Shown here piece after piece: positions 1 to 11,468 of a stretch of 64,000 nucleotides of DNA. The notes under the pieces were generated by a model that worked only from the letters and a program-made list of their open reading frames with translations, did not search any database and was not told where the DNA came from. The translations under genes were made by a program, and so were the position numbers. Within the stretch, counting starts at the first letter, position 1. Each line of letters opens with the position of its first letter. The stretch comes from Ulva prolifera (taxonomy: Eukaryota > Chlorophyta > Ulvophyceae > Ulvales > Ulvaceae): the NCBI GenBank assembly GCA_023078555.1, contig CM041199.1, forward strand, positions 7,135,315 to 7,199,314. Reading direction: 5' to 3'.

Positions 1-401
1 GTCCCCACATCTCCAGAATCCTCTCGTCCACTCCCGCTTCATGCAGGGCATAAGCGGATACAGTGTCCGCCCAGGTGAGTTTGTCCTCCATCGTCATGTT
101 GGAGCCACTGCATGCGCCAGAATGTTTGGAGATAACGGTCAGAGGTGGTAATGCTTGGCAATGCCACACGGTGCCAGCGTGCTGGCCTCAATGCATACAC
201 CCTGACATGCACACGTACACCTCGCTGCTCAAGCTATTCAGCAGTTGCATCAAGTGCGCACTGGACGATGTCCGGCAGAGCTGCGGTGAAGCATGTGGTT
301 CCTCGAAGCTCAGCAACTTGCGCTTTTATTGCCTTCCGCGCGTCTCTTGACAGTATAATGTCGTTGCCTTGTCGCAGCGGCACCTTGCCACTCCTCGCCA
401 T
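1..401 (-). CDS. Unrecognised protein, 5' two exons, runs off the left edge
   Basis: Two exons read on the minus strand: 401-262, starting with ATG (MARSGKVPLRQG...), and 107-1. The intron 261-108 has a GTGCGC donor and a TGCATGCAG acceptor. Exon 1 ends two bases into a codon and exon 2 supplies the third, so the frame is kept (...LPDIV-H-GSNMTMEDK...). The acceptor is of the same type as in the secreted PLA2-like genes of this window. The peptide is charged and helix-prone with no signal peptide or recognised domain. An alternative is that exon 1 is joined to an upstream exon, because a GTAAGT donor lies at about 440 on the same strand. A plus-strand exon candidate with a CAG/GTAAGA donor overlaps at 376-459, so the strand is not certain. 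No function is proposed. Confidence 0.42.
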
Positions 402-2071
402 GAGGTACCGGAGGCACCAGCAAGTGAGAATAACTTACCATCAAGACCACCGGTCACAGGTAAGACGACCAGATCACAAAAGCGAGCGGCTTCAGCAGCT
501 GGCATCAAGCAGACAGAGGCAATTGCAAAGGCACAGAAGCAAACACTCTCAGCTAACACACTACGCCCGAGCAAAGGTGCGTTTCCTCGCCAATGCCGGA
601 TCATTGATATTCTTCCCTCCACTAGATGATGTGACATGACAATTTTGCCCAAATGCAAGATTCATATTAAATGATCTCATGTACGTACATGTATACAGGC
701 AACCATACAAACGCAAATTATGGAGCAAGCGGCGCAGATATGGACTTGCCTTGTGCAGCGGTATGTCACCCTTCACTCACAGTAGAGTTCATGTGAGCTT
801 TCCTGGCGAATGTCGTTTGACTGTGCACGCCTGTCCACGTGGCGCTCGCCACCTGAAGGCCACTTGCAACGAGTGACTGTAAGTCTGATTATGAGTGCTT
901 GTCACTATGCGGCAGCCGAGCTGAGCCTTGATTCACACTTGCTAACTGATGAGGAATCTCATGCAGAGAATTGCCAGGCGGGGTAGAGGCAAGAAATAAG
1001 TGGCTGGCAGGGTGAAGATCATATAGTCTGACATTGAAGGATGTCAACATGTTCCAACCTTACCCGTGGTCGCTCCTGCACAGCCTGGCAGCCTGCCAAG
1101 GCAGTGCAATCCAGGTTGGTGGCGTGTAGTGGCGTGCATGTTTATCAGTGCCATGTGACTAAATTTTCGGCTAGCTAGAGCCACTTGCAGCCACATAGTG
1201 AACAAGTTGTAAACAACTGGAAGCATATATGCAAGCTGCAATGGTGTGCGTGGCCTGCATTGCGGTGTAGCATCGTTTCCTAGCAATGGCAGTCCATACG
1301 ATTTGTGCCCCTAGGAATGCATGCCAAACCTCACCTGTTGCAGTTAGGGCAGTTTCTGCCCCTAATGTCCACAAAACCGCAACTTGGGCAAGGGCAGTTT
1401 GTACCCCTTGACCATCAGGGGCAGACTTAGACATCTGTAGGTGGCGATTTACGTGTGCACGCGACCTCGTGTAGGAACCTGTTCACGAGTATACGCAAGT
1501 CGAATCAAAGCGGCCAATCACAAATAGACAATAGAGCAATGCATCTGTCATCTACCGTCTTGGAATGGGCACTACAGTCTTTGATGCGGGGAGCTGCCAA
1601 TATCCTACACAGCATGCACTCGCCACACTATCGGGCATCATCTGCCAGGCGTGCGAACTCGCTACAGTTGCGCTCCATCTACGTGTCAATTCTTGATTGC
1701 TAGTCTCCTTAAGTCCGTGATGTAGTGTGGCGGCAACGCATGTGCAACGGACGTTGCCCGTGTTTGCCCCATACAGTTGTGCGGCGTTTGGGGCGGTTTA
1801 CTACTGCTGCACTGCAACAAGTCCCGGCGACCCAAACACTTACAAAACCACTTAAATGTCTTCTATGTGCTTATTTGCATCAACACGAGCCAAACCTACA
1901 CAGCATCCGGCTAGTTGTGTTCACGTACAGCATTTGCCCTTGGCATGTATTGGCCCCAATACATGGCCTAATGTGCCCCAAGTGCTACGCCCAACGGCAC
2001 AGATCTGCCCCAAGCGTTTTCCATAAACCTCCCCAGACGCAGTCTTGGGGTAGTCAACTTTCTTGTAGTGA
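402..2071. other. Stretch without a supported gene
   Basis: Only short overlapping frames on both strands were seen, none with a recognisable domain or a paralogue in the window. The right end is the breakpoint at about 2072 where homology to the OPR-RAP array starts abruptly. Confidence 0.5.
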
Positions 2072-3015
2072 AGGCAATTGTGGAAGTAGCAGCTCGGCTT
2101 CTGCAACTTTATAACGCTGATGAGGCGTTGGCGCCCAAGGCATTGCGCCAGGTGCACCCTAATCTCCCCTCATAGGTTTGTCCGTGTACATGACTTAGTT
2201 GAACTGTCTGCGTCTCTGCGTCTCTTTGTATGTGCCTGCACCTGATACAAAGTGCAGTGCCAGCGGCCGCTGTTGTACAGAGCATGGATAAGCAGTTGTG
2301 GTGAGGCAATGCAACAACTGCTGCATGCGGCTGCAGGTGCATGTAGTATCAGAGCTTGTTAGCCTAGAGCGGCACCTGGGCCCAGAAGGCCTGCCCCTTC
2401 TACAGGACTGCAAGGCGGCGACCATTCAGCATGTGGCTGGTGGGGCGCTTGATGGTTTTGGGCGCGAGAGATCCATCGGTGCTTTGCATGTGGCTGTTCT
2501 GGAAGAACTCCAAAGCCCGCCAGAGGTGTCTGAATTCAAAATCACACCTGAGGTGCGCCAGCGTGGCGGCTATTGCGCTCATTCTGTGTTGTTTTTTATC
2601 ACCGCGCTGCAATGTGCCGATGCATACATGTCATGCATACGATCTTGTCAGCCTAGCTGTGCCACGCATGGAGGGCACACCCCATCCAGACTCGCAATTG
2701 CCGCAGGTGACTCATAGTCTAGTATGCTATGGCGTGCAGGCAATCGTGGGTGATGGCTCGCGGCGGGTCGACATCCTGCTGCAGGGCCGTGGCGTGCGCA
2801 TCGCTGTCGAGGTTGATGGGCCCTGGCACCACATCAAGGACGCCACTGGGCGGGCCGTGCACGAGACAGGCAGCACCACCCTGCGCAACTGGCAGCTCCG
2901 CGAGTGGGGGTACGCTGTACTGAGCGTGCCGGTGACAGACAAGTCGCCTGCGGAGCTGCGCAGCGCGGAGCACACAGCGTGGCTGCTGCGAGAGCTGCGG
3001 GCACGTGGTGTGTGA
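2072..3015 (+). pseudogene. OPR-RAP gene copy 1, 5'-truncated (RAP end only)
   Basis: Only the last part of the gene is present: exon remnant 2072-2151 (KAIVEVAARLLQLYNADEA), intron 2152-2336, exon 2337-2552 (starting VHVVSEL), intron from 2553, and a last exon to the TGA at 3013-3015. The acceptor used here is 2673, because the matching GAG acceptor keeps the frame in all three copies; a CAG at 2706 would also work in this copy. The last exon encodes a RAP domain (about 90 residues; VDILLQGRGVRIAVEVDG core, then RNWQLREWGYAVLSVPV), a predicted RNA-binding or nuclease-like fold. The whole OPR repeat region and N-terminus are missing, and upstream sequence is unrelated. It is best read as a pseudogene cut by an array breakpoint. 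Expression from a new 5' exon cannot be excluded. Confidence 0.75.
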
Positions 3016-3439
3016 TGTGACGGGTGCAAGAAGAAGACACACCTAAACACCAAAGACGAACACATGCGGTTTGGATCTTCCTTCTACAACGGCGTTGCGA
3101 CCTTTGCACAGTGTGAGATATGTTCTTGTGTCGAGACCTCCGGCAGATGAGCAGTCTCGGGTTCTGCCACTGTCACAAATACCGCCACATTCAACTTGAC
3201 AGGCAGCCGATGTGATGGCACCAGGGCTTTGATTGCAATATCCGATCGATGACATTCGGCTCCAACGCTGTGCAGGCTCGTTCTGCGTTCTGCCACACAC
3301 AATGGCCGGAGCTCGCGTAGCTTCGTTCCGCATGTTGTCCTCGTCTTCTCCTTCAGGTTCTCGTATTGCGGCTCCATATGCGTGAGGCTGAGCCCGTCTA
3401 ACGTGAACCCTAAAGATCCCGCCAACAACCAGTGGGTAA

Positions 3440-4150
3440 ACAGCTCCAGCGGTGTCCATCTTGTGCGGCGCTGTGCAGGCACGTCACGATGCCGGACTTC
3501 CTCGCCAGCCGCGCTTGCCTGGACAGTCTCATGGAGTCTTCTTTGCCTGCGGCTTCAGGTACGCTGACGTTCTCGATCCCGCAAACGGTTGGCCTCGACG
3601 GCTTGCTTCAACGGCAGCTCGCCGCCTTTGCCGCGCGCCCAGATACCTTCTCCCTCGGCGTGTGCAACGGCTGCCAGCTTGCATACGCAAGTGCAATCGC
3701 TGCTTGTATATAGAGCATGAGCGTACCCAGTGAGCGGGCTGCCTCAGCTTGTCTCGCATTCTAGAGTTCAGCTGCGCAGTGAGGATGTCTGCGGAGGAGG
3801 CAGGTTTGAGTGCTGGTAGAGCACGGTGTGCCTCGATCGTCGCCGCCGATGATGTCCACGGGGGTGGGGGGCAGCAACTTCGGCATCTGGGTGGTGCACG
3901 GCAGTGTCGGGTCGCTTTGCAGCATTTCCAGGGCTGCCACCCAGAAATTATACCTGAATATTTGGGACTGTTACATATGATCGGGCCAGAAGACCCAACC
4001 CTGGAGCACGACGAGAGCCTCTGCCTTTTCCCGAGCGCCGACGTGGAGCTGATCGCGGTGCTGGGCGGCGGCCTTGCGCCGTTGCGGCTCTGGCACGCAG
4101 GGCTGTGCGACCAATGCGTGCTCGGCGTGCGGATGATCATGTGTTCCGGT
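3440..4150 (+). pseudogene. purL: Degenerate PurL (FGAM synthase) glutaminase-domain remnant
   Basis: Pieces in different frames match the C-terminal glutamine amidotransferase domain of phosphoribosylformylglycinamidine synthase, in order. They are HVTMPDFLASRACLDSL (from about 3485), FRYADVLDPANGW (frame shifted), then ARPDTFSLGVCNGCQL around 3640-3680, which holds the nucleophile Cys motif GVCNGCQ. Next come GRFECW followed by a stop, PMMSTGVGGSNFGIWVVHG at about 3850-3905, and LFPSADVE at about 4030. The family is known to carry GVCNGCQL, GRFE and GxWVxHGEG in this order. At least three frameshifts, a stop and an inserted repeat (3905-4003) make it non-functional. It sits just downstream of the OPR-RAP copy, and a second, shorter copy lies at the matching place in unit 3. 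The rest of the roughly 1300-residue enzyme is absent from the window. Confidence 0.8.
3905..4003 (+). repeat. Dispersed about 100-bp repeat inside the PurL remnant
   Basis: Shares a core (TTGCAGCATTTCCAGGGCTG, then CCAGAAA, ending near GATCGGGCC) with 28192-28291. It interrupts the PurL reading between the WVVHG and LFPSADVE segments, so it inserted after the domain was placed here. Mechanism unknown. Confidence 0.6.
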
Positions 4151-5659
4151 TTGTGTGTGCTCTAAAGCGCCGAAGCAGCCGAGGCTGAGCGGGCCGCGGG
4201 GTGTGCAGGTGCAAGCTGTAGTGGCAGACTCCATATCATCCGCGGCAAGTGCCGGTGCACGCCGGCGACCGTGGCTTAAGGAGTGTCCAGCACGCCTGCC
4301 AGAGGCTGCACTGGGCGTAAGTATGAGTGTTGAGTACTGTGCTGTGACATGGAGTGAGCGGCCCCTGACGGGGCGTTGGGTTACTGTTCAACGCGGCTGC
4401 TAGCTATAGGGCGTCAGTTGACAGCGGCAGCGTGCAGTCTGGGGACTAGATGACCAGCTGATAGCACCTGACTTCAGAGCTTGGTGTCGGCTGTGCAATT
4501 CTGAGCTCTGTGGATTTTTTGTTGTGTGATGGTGAGGCCAGAGATCGCACCTGTGTGGCAGTTTTAACAGCCCGACACCGTGCTCCATGTTCAACGCTGT
4601 TGACATCAGCCCGGGATGCCAGGTTTCTCACTTTGTAGGCATGGCAGACGTTCTCAAGGCGACCAGGAATTGAGGCACATAGCATCACGCGCCTGCGTGC
4701 AAATGAGCCCGCATGTGACTGAATACGCTGCATGCGTAATTCATGGCTCAGCCACTTGTGCGTCGTTGATGCATGCTCTTCAGCAAATCACCGCGATGGC
4801 CACCAGTGCAGCTGCAGCACCACGATTGCGTGCAGACTAGTCCACAGGAGTGGCCTCGCAGCGAACAGGCACTTCCTTCAGCTACATTCGGCTCTCCATG
4901 GTACGAGGGGTGTCAGATGTTGAGTAATCAACTGCACACCTTGCGCGCTGACAATCAGTTTGGCCTTCAGCACCAATGTCGAATGGTCGCGTTTATGGAA
5001 TCACAGAAGCTAGAAACATAATATTCGCGATTACCGGAATCTGTAAAAACTGGTGGTCATCGGCGTACGCGCTTCTGGCGGCTACCTCCAGAGAAGCAAC
5101 GTGTCAGGAAGTTGCGTCGGGACTAGCATGTGAGAGTGAGAGCACTCGTTCTGCACGCTTGCTCGCCGTGCGCCGGATGAGCAGGAAGCTAATTCGAAGC
5201 TCCATCAGCTGCTATGTATTCAGCTGCAGCAGACAATCCTCAACAGTCAACATGCCTTCAAAGTGCTTGCTTTCAAGCAATCATCCCCGTTCTTACCTGT
5301 CGCAGGACATGTTTCTCCCAAGTAGACACTGTATGGTGATCGAGGAGAAGGTGTGGTCCAATAAAGAGAACAATGCAATGTGTCGGGCTTGGCATACACA
5401 CTGGACAAGACAAATCATAAGCCCAGGCACACAGGTAGAGGGACGCCGCACGGCAACTCATTGCTCGCGGCGGGCCTCGTATGTCAAATGCATGATCACT
5501 CACTCATCACAAGCACGCCTACTCCGGCAAATCACTATCTATTCTCTCTAGCAAAGCCAGCAGCTACACCATCACATAAACCAAACCGGCGCCACCTGGT
5601 TCGCATGTGCAGCACGCACGGTCCCGACGCCCTCACATGCACCATCCCCACAGCATTCA
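4151..5659. other. Array-unit downstream flank, no supported gene
   Basis: Aligns with 11560-12620 and 19430-21720. It begins with a block conserved in all three units (4170-4270; 11560-11660; 19430-19530) of unknown role. A block at 4420-4560 recurs at 11825-11945, 12975-13085 and 19690-19810. The 5000-5240 part is shared with unit 3 only. Confidence 0.55.
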
Positions 5660-5795
5660 TCACTGCCCCGTTCTTCGCGCTGACTGCCTGACACACCACA
5701 GTGACGGCAGCAAAGCAATCACCGCACCCCATCGCCATCGACGCCGCCGCCGTGTCCCCTCCCTCCCGCAGCCCGTCCCCACACCCTCTATGTCT
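5660..5795 (-). pseudogene. Kinase C-terminal tail, partial copy in array unit 1
   Basis: Read on the minus strand, this matches the last about 45 codons of the kinase at 21726-24869. It keeps an Arg-rich stretch, the hydrophobic segment GAVIALLPSLWC and the same TGA stop. Homology stops at about 5795, so no kinase domain remains. It shows that the tandem unit was cut within the kinase gene. Confidence 0.7.
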
Positions 5796-7012
5796 GCTCA
5801 GCCACCGTGGTCGTCCTCACACCCTCCAGGTCAGGACTTTCACCGTCTCATGTGCAACTCCCATGTTCAAGCAACACATGCACACACGTGCGCAGATGCA
5901 TGGCCGGGGAGGCCCATGCTGCAGGTGCCTTACGACTCACACCACCATGGGGCTGGCACGATACCCGTGGCAGCACGACCACAGCCTCCCCGGTGCCTCA
6001 ACTGACACATTAACCTGTAGCCGTGCTGCGCACCACGCAACACACCAACACCTCCACATGCGCCAGGCCCGATCTGCCGTCCACGCCACGGAGTGTCAGG
6101 GCCAACCTCCACATGCGCCAGGCCCGATCTGCCGTCCACGCCACGGAGTGTCAGGGCCGTGCCACAGGCAGGACAGCCCGGTGACTGGCGGAGCAGGCAC
6201 ACGCAGCGCCACGCTTGGTAGGAGCAAAGAAAGCAGGGCAGCGGAGTCCACCGGGAGGCGGCGCAGTGTGAATAGAGATGGGTGCCCCGACACTGATGTC
6301 AGATGGCCGGCGATAGCCACGTGTTGAGGATCGTGTCAAAGGCCGTGGACAAGTTTCCTTTGTGACGATGCGTCTGGTCGAATCCAGAGCTGGTGCTGGC
6401 ATATGTGAGCTACATACACCGATCACATCAACATCAAGCGCCACAGGATTTCATTTGTGCCAGGATCAATTTGTGGATGTAGGGACGCTGCAGTTTCTTG
6501 TGCACGCTGATCTCTCGTGCCAGTAGCAATGAACCGCTACAGCCTCTAGTCAAGGAACGTGACTGGGCGTGAAATACACGCCAGTATTTCAGCAACGCCT
6601 ACCAATTGCAAAAACGTTGGCATGCGTAGTATTTGAGCTGCCATCTGACCTGCACGGGAGCCAGAACGGCAAAACATCGACGTCAAGCATACCGGATGGG
6701 ACTCGACTCGGGACAGTGCGCGTGCCAAGCCTCTTCATCTACAGGCCTATGTAGACGGACCACATTCAGAAGGCACATATAAACATGATGATCACTCTAA
6801 TTGGCGGTGTATGCGCCAATGCCAGCTCTGCAGCTGCGGCGTTGCAACTTGCGAGTCTCTGCGGGAGCAAGCTATGTCTAGAGACGCGGCGGTTGCCGTA
6901 TCTGTCGGCATGCTCACAGCGAGGATAGATCAGGGATGCGACTTGCGATTTACGTGAGTCTGAGCATCATTCAGCGGTGCCAGGCTTCGCAGAAAGATCA
7001 AGCTGGCAATGC
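5796..7012. other. Junction between array units 1 and 2, no supported gene
   Basis: 5811-5955 matches 12771-12933. From about 6390 the sequence matches the upstream flank of unit 3 (13880 onward). Short frames here are not conserved. Confidence 0.5.
6050..6158. repeat. 55-bp tandem duplication
   Basis: Two adjacent copies of a 55-bp block beginning CCTCCACATGCGCCAGGCCC. The equivalent site in the next unit (about 13820-13870) has a single diverged copy. Confidence 0.85.
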
Positions 7013-7514
7013 ACTTGCAGCTTGGGCAGCCGTGCCACATACATGACATGCTGCGAGGAGGATTTGCAATGCAGTCTTCTTGTATTGGAAAGTGCTCATT
7101 AATTGCAGCAGGGCAGCAGAGTGGGGTGTTAGCAGTGTCTTCAGGCGAACAACACCATTCAATCACAGCATGCATGCACGCTCGCGGGGCTGGAACAGCG
7201 AGCATGTCGAGACATCCAATCTGACACATCATGTCGAGACTTGAGAGGGCAGCCATCGTCGCACTGAAATAGACAATCGGCACACGGTTGCAGCTGCCGA
7301 GCGCTCGTCCTTGAAAAGCTTGAATGGCAATTCCTTGCCCAAGCACGAGATCTAGAGAGAAGTCGTACATGAACGAGCATAATACGCCGTGAAAGCGTGT
7401 GAAAATCAGAAATCGTCGATGTCCTATGCATCGTCTCAGAAGCTGGTGCATCAGATAGACCATGCTTTCAAGGCTGTTTTCTGACGCCAACGAGGACAGC
7501 TGCGAAGCTGGCAA
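7013..7514 (-). other. Conserved open frame, unit 2 upstream flank (possible helicase_C remnant)
   Basis: An open frame of about 165 codons on the minus strand, almost identical to 14512-15019. Its beginning (SLESMVYLMHQLL, then HRRFLIFTRFHGVL) resembles the start of SNF2-type helicase C-terminal domains, which run KLE-x-L-x-x-LL...LIFSxF. The later part does not fit. There is no convincing start codon before MVYLMHQ, and the 3' end differs between copies. The duplicate arose with the array, so conservation alone is weak evidence. It may be an exon or a decayed gene. Confidence 0.3.
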
Positions 7515-7909
7515 AACCTAAAACGCACGATTTAGCAGACTTCTTCGGTTATTGTGCATTTCATTCGCTGTGGAGTTCCTATTTGCGGTAAGCCATCCTC
7601 TGGGCAACTGACACTTCGCGTGCAAGCACCCGCTGCAGCGCTCTGCTTTACCGTGCTTGCTGAGGTGCCACATCGGCTCAAAGTCAAAGGGGCTTTCAGA
7701 GTGAGCAGACGCGTAACATCCAGATGCATAATTTGTTTGGGCTATTCAGTCCAGCTCCTCGAGGTCAGACAGACGCTCTCCCTGCGCAGGCACACGTTCT
7801 GCAACGCCAAACGTTCGCAGGGCGACACGGGTGCATCGGGTAGCTGTTGCTGTTGCGCATCCTAACCACCCAAGAGACTGCTGTGGAATGTTCCTGCAAA
7901 GTGGGGGAC
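7515..7909. other. Presumed promoter and 5' leader of OPR-RAP copy 2
   Basis: About 395 bp, almost identical to 15020-15414. No TATA box or other clear element was recognised. Confidence 0.35.
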
Positions 7910-10900
7910 ATGGGCATGTCTCCTCCCGCTCCGCTGCGGTCTCACGGACCGTTGCCTCAAGAACGGTGCACACTCTCGCTCCCGTCATTCGGACGCGAAT
8001 CGACGGACCTTCGCGCCAAATTATGTGCTACGTTCGTGCCACAAACAAGCCCTACGGTGGAAGGTTTTCAACCACAAAGCCCCAGAAAGGTGAGCTTGCA
8101 CGTACGTGTTCACTGCACTTCTGCCTATGTGCATCGCCGCTCGAGCCCCAGATCGCCTGTGGCCGGCACAGCAAGAGCCTCCGGTGAGTACGGAGAATAG
8201 CATCTACTGATTGCTTTCGCAAGCATACATACATGCACGCTGCTCTTGACATAATCCAGGCCTGCACGACTGCGGTCCCAGGTGGTCAGCCAGCTTGCCG
8301 CTGCCCCAGGCACTCTGGAACACCAGATTTCAGTCTCACTGGAGTATGTAGGTGGTAGAGGCAAGTACAGGAGCTCCAAAGAGCCGCAGACCAAGTCCCT
8401 GCGAGAGTGCCTGAAGCAAGCAGAGCGAGTGCATGATGCCGCACCCAAGCGACCTGGGGCCCCCGGTTGGTGCATGCGGGACTTTGCAGCCCTGCCTCGA
8501 GGGGCCATCCAGAGGTCTGACGTGGCCGCCTGCGTCCAGGCAATCACTAGCATCCTGTCCTGCGCTCAGAGCGATAGCTTTAACCAGAAGCCTACCCTGC
8601 TGTCCAACCTCGGCAAATTAATTCAAGCCCAGCCGCCTGTCCGCCAACACCTTCGTCGCGACCACGAGCTCCAGCAAAACATCTTCAGCCTTTTCGCCGT
8701 TGCTTCAACAGATCCACATTTGTTCTGCAACGCTATTGATGTGTCACAGCTGGCCACAGCGCAGCTCAAGCTCAGCCTATACAGCAAAGATTTCTGGGCA
8801 AGGGTTGAGTGCTCAGGCCTGGGTGGCTTGCCTGGGCGGGCTTTCAGCAATGTTGTGTATGCCTGTGCGAAGCTCCATCAACAGCTTGGCGCGCCACGGC
8901 CATCAGTGACTCTTCAGCAGTGCGTGTGGCATGCTCTCCAGCAGCACGACCATGAGATGCTTGGCAACATGAACGCATTCAGTCTGTCAAATCTGTTGTG
9001 GTCATTTGCGAAGCTGAAGCTGGTTGTCCCTGCTGAGATGCATGATGCACTTCAGTCTGCCACCGTCCGGCTTGCTCCAGCCATGGTACCACAGACTGTT
9101 GCCAACGTCTGGTGGTCATTTGCGACGCTGGGGCTGGCGGTCCCTGCTGAGACGCATGATGCACTTCAGTCTGCCACCGTCCGGCTTGCTCCAGCCATGG
9201 TACCACAGGCTGTTGCCAACATCTGGTTGTCATTTGCGAAGCTGGAGCTGGTCGTCCCTGCTGAGACGTATGATGCACTTCAGTCTGCCACCGTCCGGCT
9301 TGCTCCGGCCATGCCGCCACAGGAGGTTGCCAACACCTGGTGGTCATTTGCGACGCTGGGGATGGCGGTCCCTGCTGAGACGCATGATGCACTTCAGTCT
9401 GCCACCGTCCGGCTTGCTTCAGGAATGATACCACAGGATGTTGCCAACATCTGGTGGTCATTTGCGACGCTGGGGCTGGCGGTCCCTGCTGAGACGCATG
9501 ATGCACTTCAGTCTGCCACCGTCCGGCTTGCTCCAACCATGGTACCACAGACTGTTGCCAACGTCTGGTGGTCATTTGCGACGCTGGGGCTGGCGGTCCC
9601 TGCTGAGACGCATGATGCACTTCAGTCTGCCACCGTCCGGCTTGCTTCAGGAATGATGCCACAGGATGTTGCCAACATCTGGTGGTCATTTGCGACGCTG
9701 GGGCTGGCGGTCCCTGCTGAGACGCATGATGCACTTCAGTCTGCCACCGTCCGGCTTGCTCCAGCCATGGTACCACAGACTGTTGCCAACGTCTGGTGGT
9801 CATTTGCGACGCTGGGGCGGTCGGTCCCTGCTGAGACGCATGATGCACTTCAGTCTGCCACCGTCCGGCTTGCTCCAGCCATGGTACCACAGACTGTTGC
9901 CAACGTCTGGTGGTCATTTGCAACGCTGGGGCTTGCGGTCCCAGCTGAGACGCATGATGCACTTCAGTCTGCCACCGTCCGGCTTGCTCCAACCATGGTA
10001 CCACAGGCTGTTGCCAACACCTGGTGGTCATTTGCGACGCTGGGGATGGCGGTCCCTGCTGAGACGCATGATGCACTTCAGTCTGCCACCGTCCGGCTTG
10101 CTCCGGCCATGCCGCCACAGGAGGTTGCCAACACCTGGTGGTCATTTGCGACGCTGGGGATGGCGGTCCCTGCTGAGACGCATGATGCACTTCAGTCTGC
10201 CACCGTCCGGCTTGCTCCAACCATGGTACCACAGCATGTTGCCAACACCTGGTGGTCATTTGCTACGCTGGGGCTGGCGGTCCCTGCTGAGACGCATGAT
10301 GCACTTCAGTCTGCCACCGTCCGGCTTGCTCCGGCCATGCCGCCACAGGAGGTTGCCAACACCCTGTGGGCGCTCGGTTTGAACTCATTGCAAGGTGAGA
10401 TGCAGTGCGAGCACTGGCCACGGGCTGACAAGGCAATTGTGGAAACAGCAGCTCGGCTTCTGCAACTTTATAACGCTGATGAGGCGTTGCCGCTTAAGAC
10501 ATTGCACCAGGTGCGCCCTGATGTCCCCTCATAGGTTTGTCCGTGTACATAACTCTTTATGTCTCTGCGTCTCTTTGTCTGTACCTGTACATGATACAGA
10601 GTGGCCCGCGGCCGCTGTTGTACAGAGCATGGATGTGCAATTGTGGTGAGTCAATGCAACAACTGCTGCGGCTGTAGGTGCATGTAGTATCAGAGCTTCT
10701 TAGCCTAGAGCAACACCTGGGCCCAGAAGGCCTGCCCCTTCTACAGGACTGCAAGGCGGCGACCATTCAGCATGTGGCTGGTGGGGCGCTTGATGGAAGA
10801 GATTCTGGGCAGAAGCGGTCCATCGGTGCTTCGCATGTGGCTGTTCTGGAAGAACTCCAAAGCCTTCCAGAGGTGTCTGAATTCAAAATCACACCTGAGG

Positions 10901-11468
10901 TGCGCCAGCGTGTCGCTTGGTGCACTCATACTGCGTGGTGTCTGAATCACCGCGCTGCAATGTGCCGATGCATACATATGTCATGCATTATGGATCCGAT
11001 CTTGTCAGCCTAGCTGTGCCATACATGGAGTGCACACCCCGTCCAGACTCGCAATTGCCGCGGGTGACTCATAGTCTAGTATGCTATGGCGTGCAGGCAA
11101 TCGTGGGTGATGGCTCGCGGCGGGTCGACATCCTGCTGCAGGGCCGTGGCGTGCGCATCGCCATCGAGGTTGATGGGCCTTCGCACTACATAAAGGACGC
11201 CACTGGGCGGGCCGTGCGCGAGACAGGCAGCACCGCCCTGCGCAACTGGCGGCTCCGCGAGTGGGGGTACGCTGTACTGAGCGTGCCGGTGATGGGCAAG
11301 TCCCTCGCTGAGCTTCGCAGCGCGGAGCACACAACGTGGCTGCTGCGAGAGCTGCAGGCGCGTGGTGTGTGGTGTGACGGGTGCAAAAAGAAGCCACACC
11401 TAAACACCAAAGATAAACACATGCGGTGCGGATCTTCCTTCTACAACAGCGTTGCGACCTTTGCATAG
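7910..11468 (+). CDS. OPR-RAP protein, array copy 2 (12 repeats)
   Basis: Likely an organelle-targeted RNA-binding protein of the OPR-RAP type, which guides maturation or translation of specific chloroplast or mitochondrial RNAs. Exons: 7910-8089, 8282-10510, 10678-10899, 11031-11468, about 1022 residues. The first intron (GTGAGC donor) joins in phase 0. The first 60 residues (MGMSPPAPLRSHG...) are Ser/Pro/Arg-rich and could be a transit peptide. About 230 residues of unique sequence follow, then 12 repeats of 38 residues (about 293-749) with core VANxWWSFATLGLAVPAETH, then a RAP domain in the last exon (VDILLQGRGVRIAIEVDG). The last acceptor at 11030 was chosen because it preserves frame in all copies. 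The TGA used by copies 1 and 3 is TGG here (11370-11372), adding about 32 residues. OPR is preferred over PPR (35 residues) by repeat length and sequence. The target RNA is unknown. Confidence 0.78.
8980..10350 (+). repeat. 12 x 114-bp coding tandem repeats (OPR)
   Basis: Twelve units of exactly 114 bp, a partial thirteenth following. Most of each unit is identical at the DNA level, including synonymous sites, e.g. GCACTTCAGTCTGCCACCGT in nearly all. This implies recent amplification or gene conversion. Confidence 0.95.

Noticed and set aside
8979-10259. 426-codon minus-strand frame antisense to the OPR repeats
   Set aside because: Arises because the 114-bp unit is a multiple of three and lacks stops in that frame; no domain, and the sense strand has clear OPR sequence.
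8980-10350. Regularly spaced repeats resembling a CRISPR array
   Set aside because: Units are contiguous, 114 bp, coding and without unique spacers; the host is a eukaryote.
11031-11070. Broken splice acceptor in copies 2 and 3 (CAG to CGG at the site matching 2706)
   Set aside because: An upstream GAG acceptor (2673, 11030, 18646) keeps the frame in all three copies, so no loss of function is needed.
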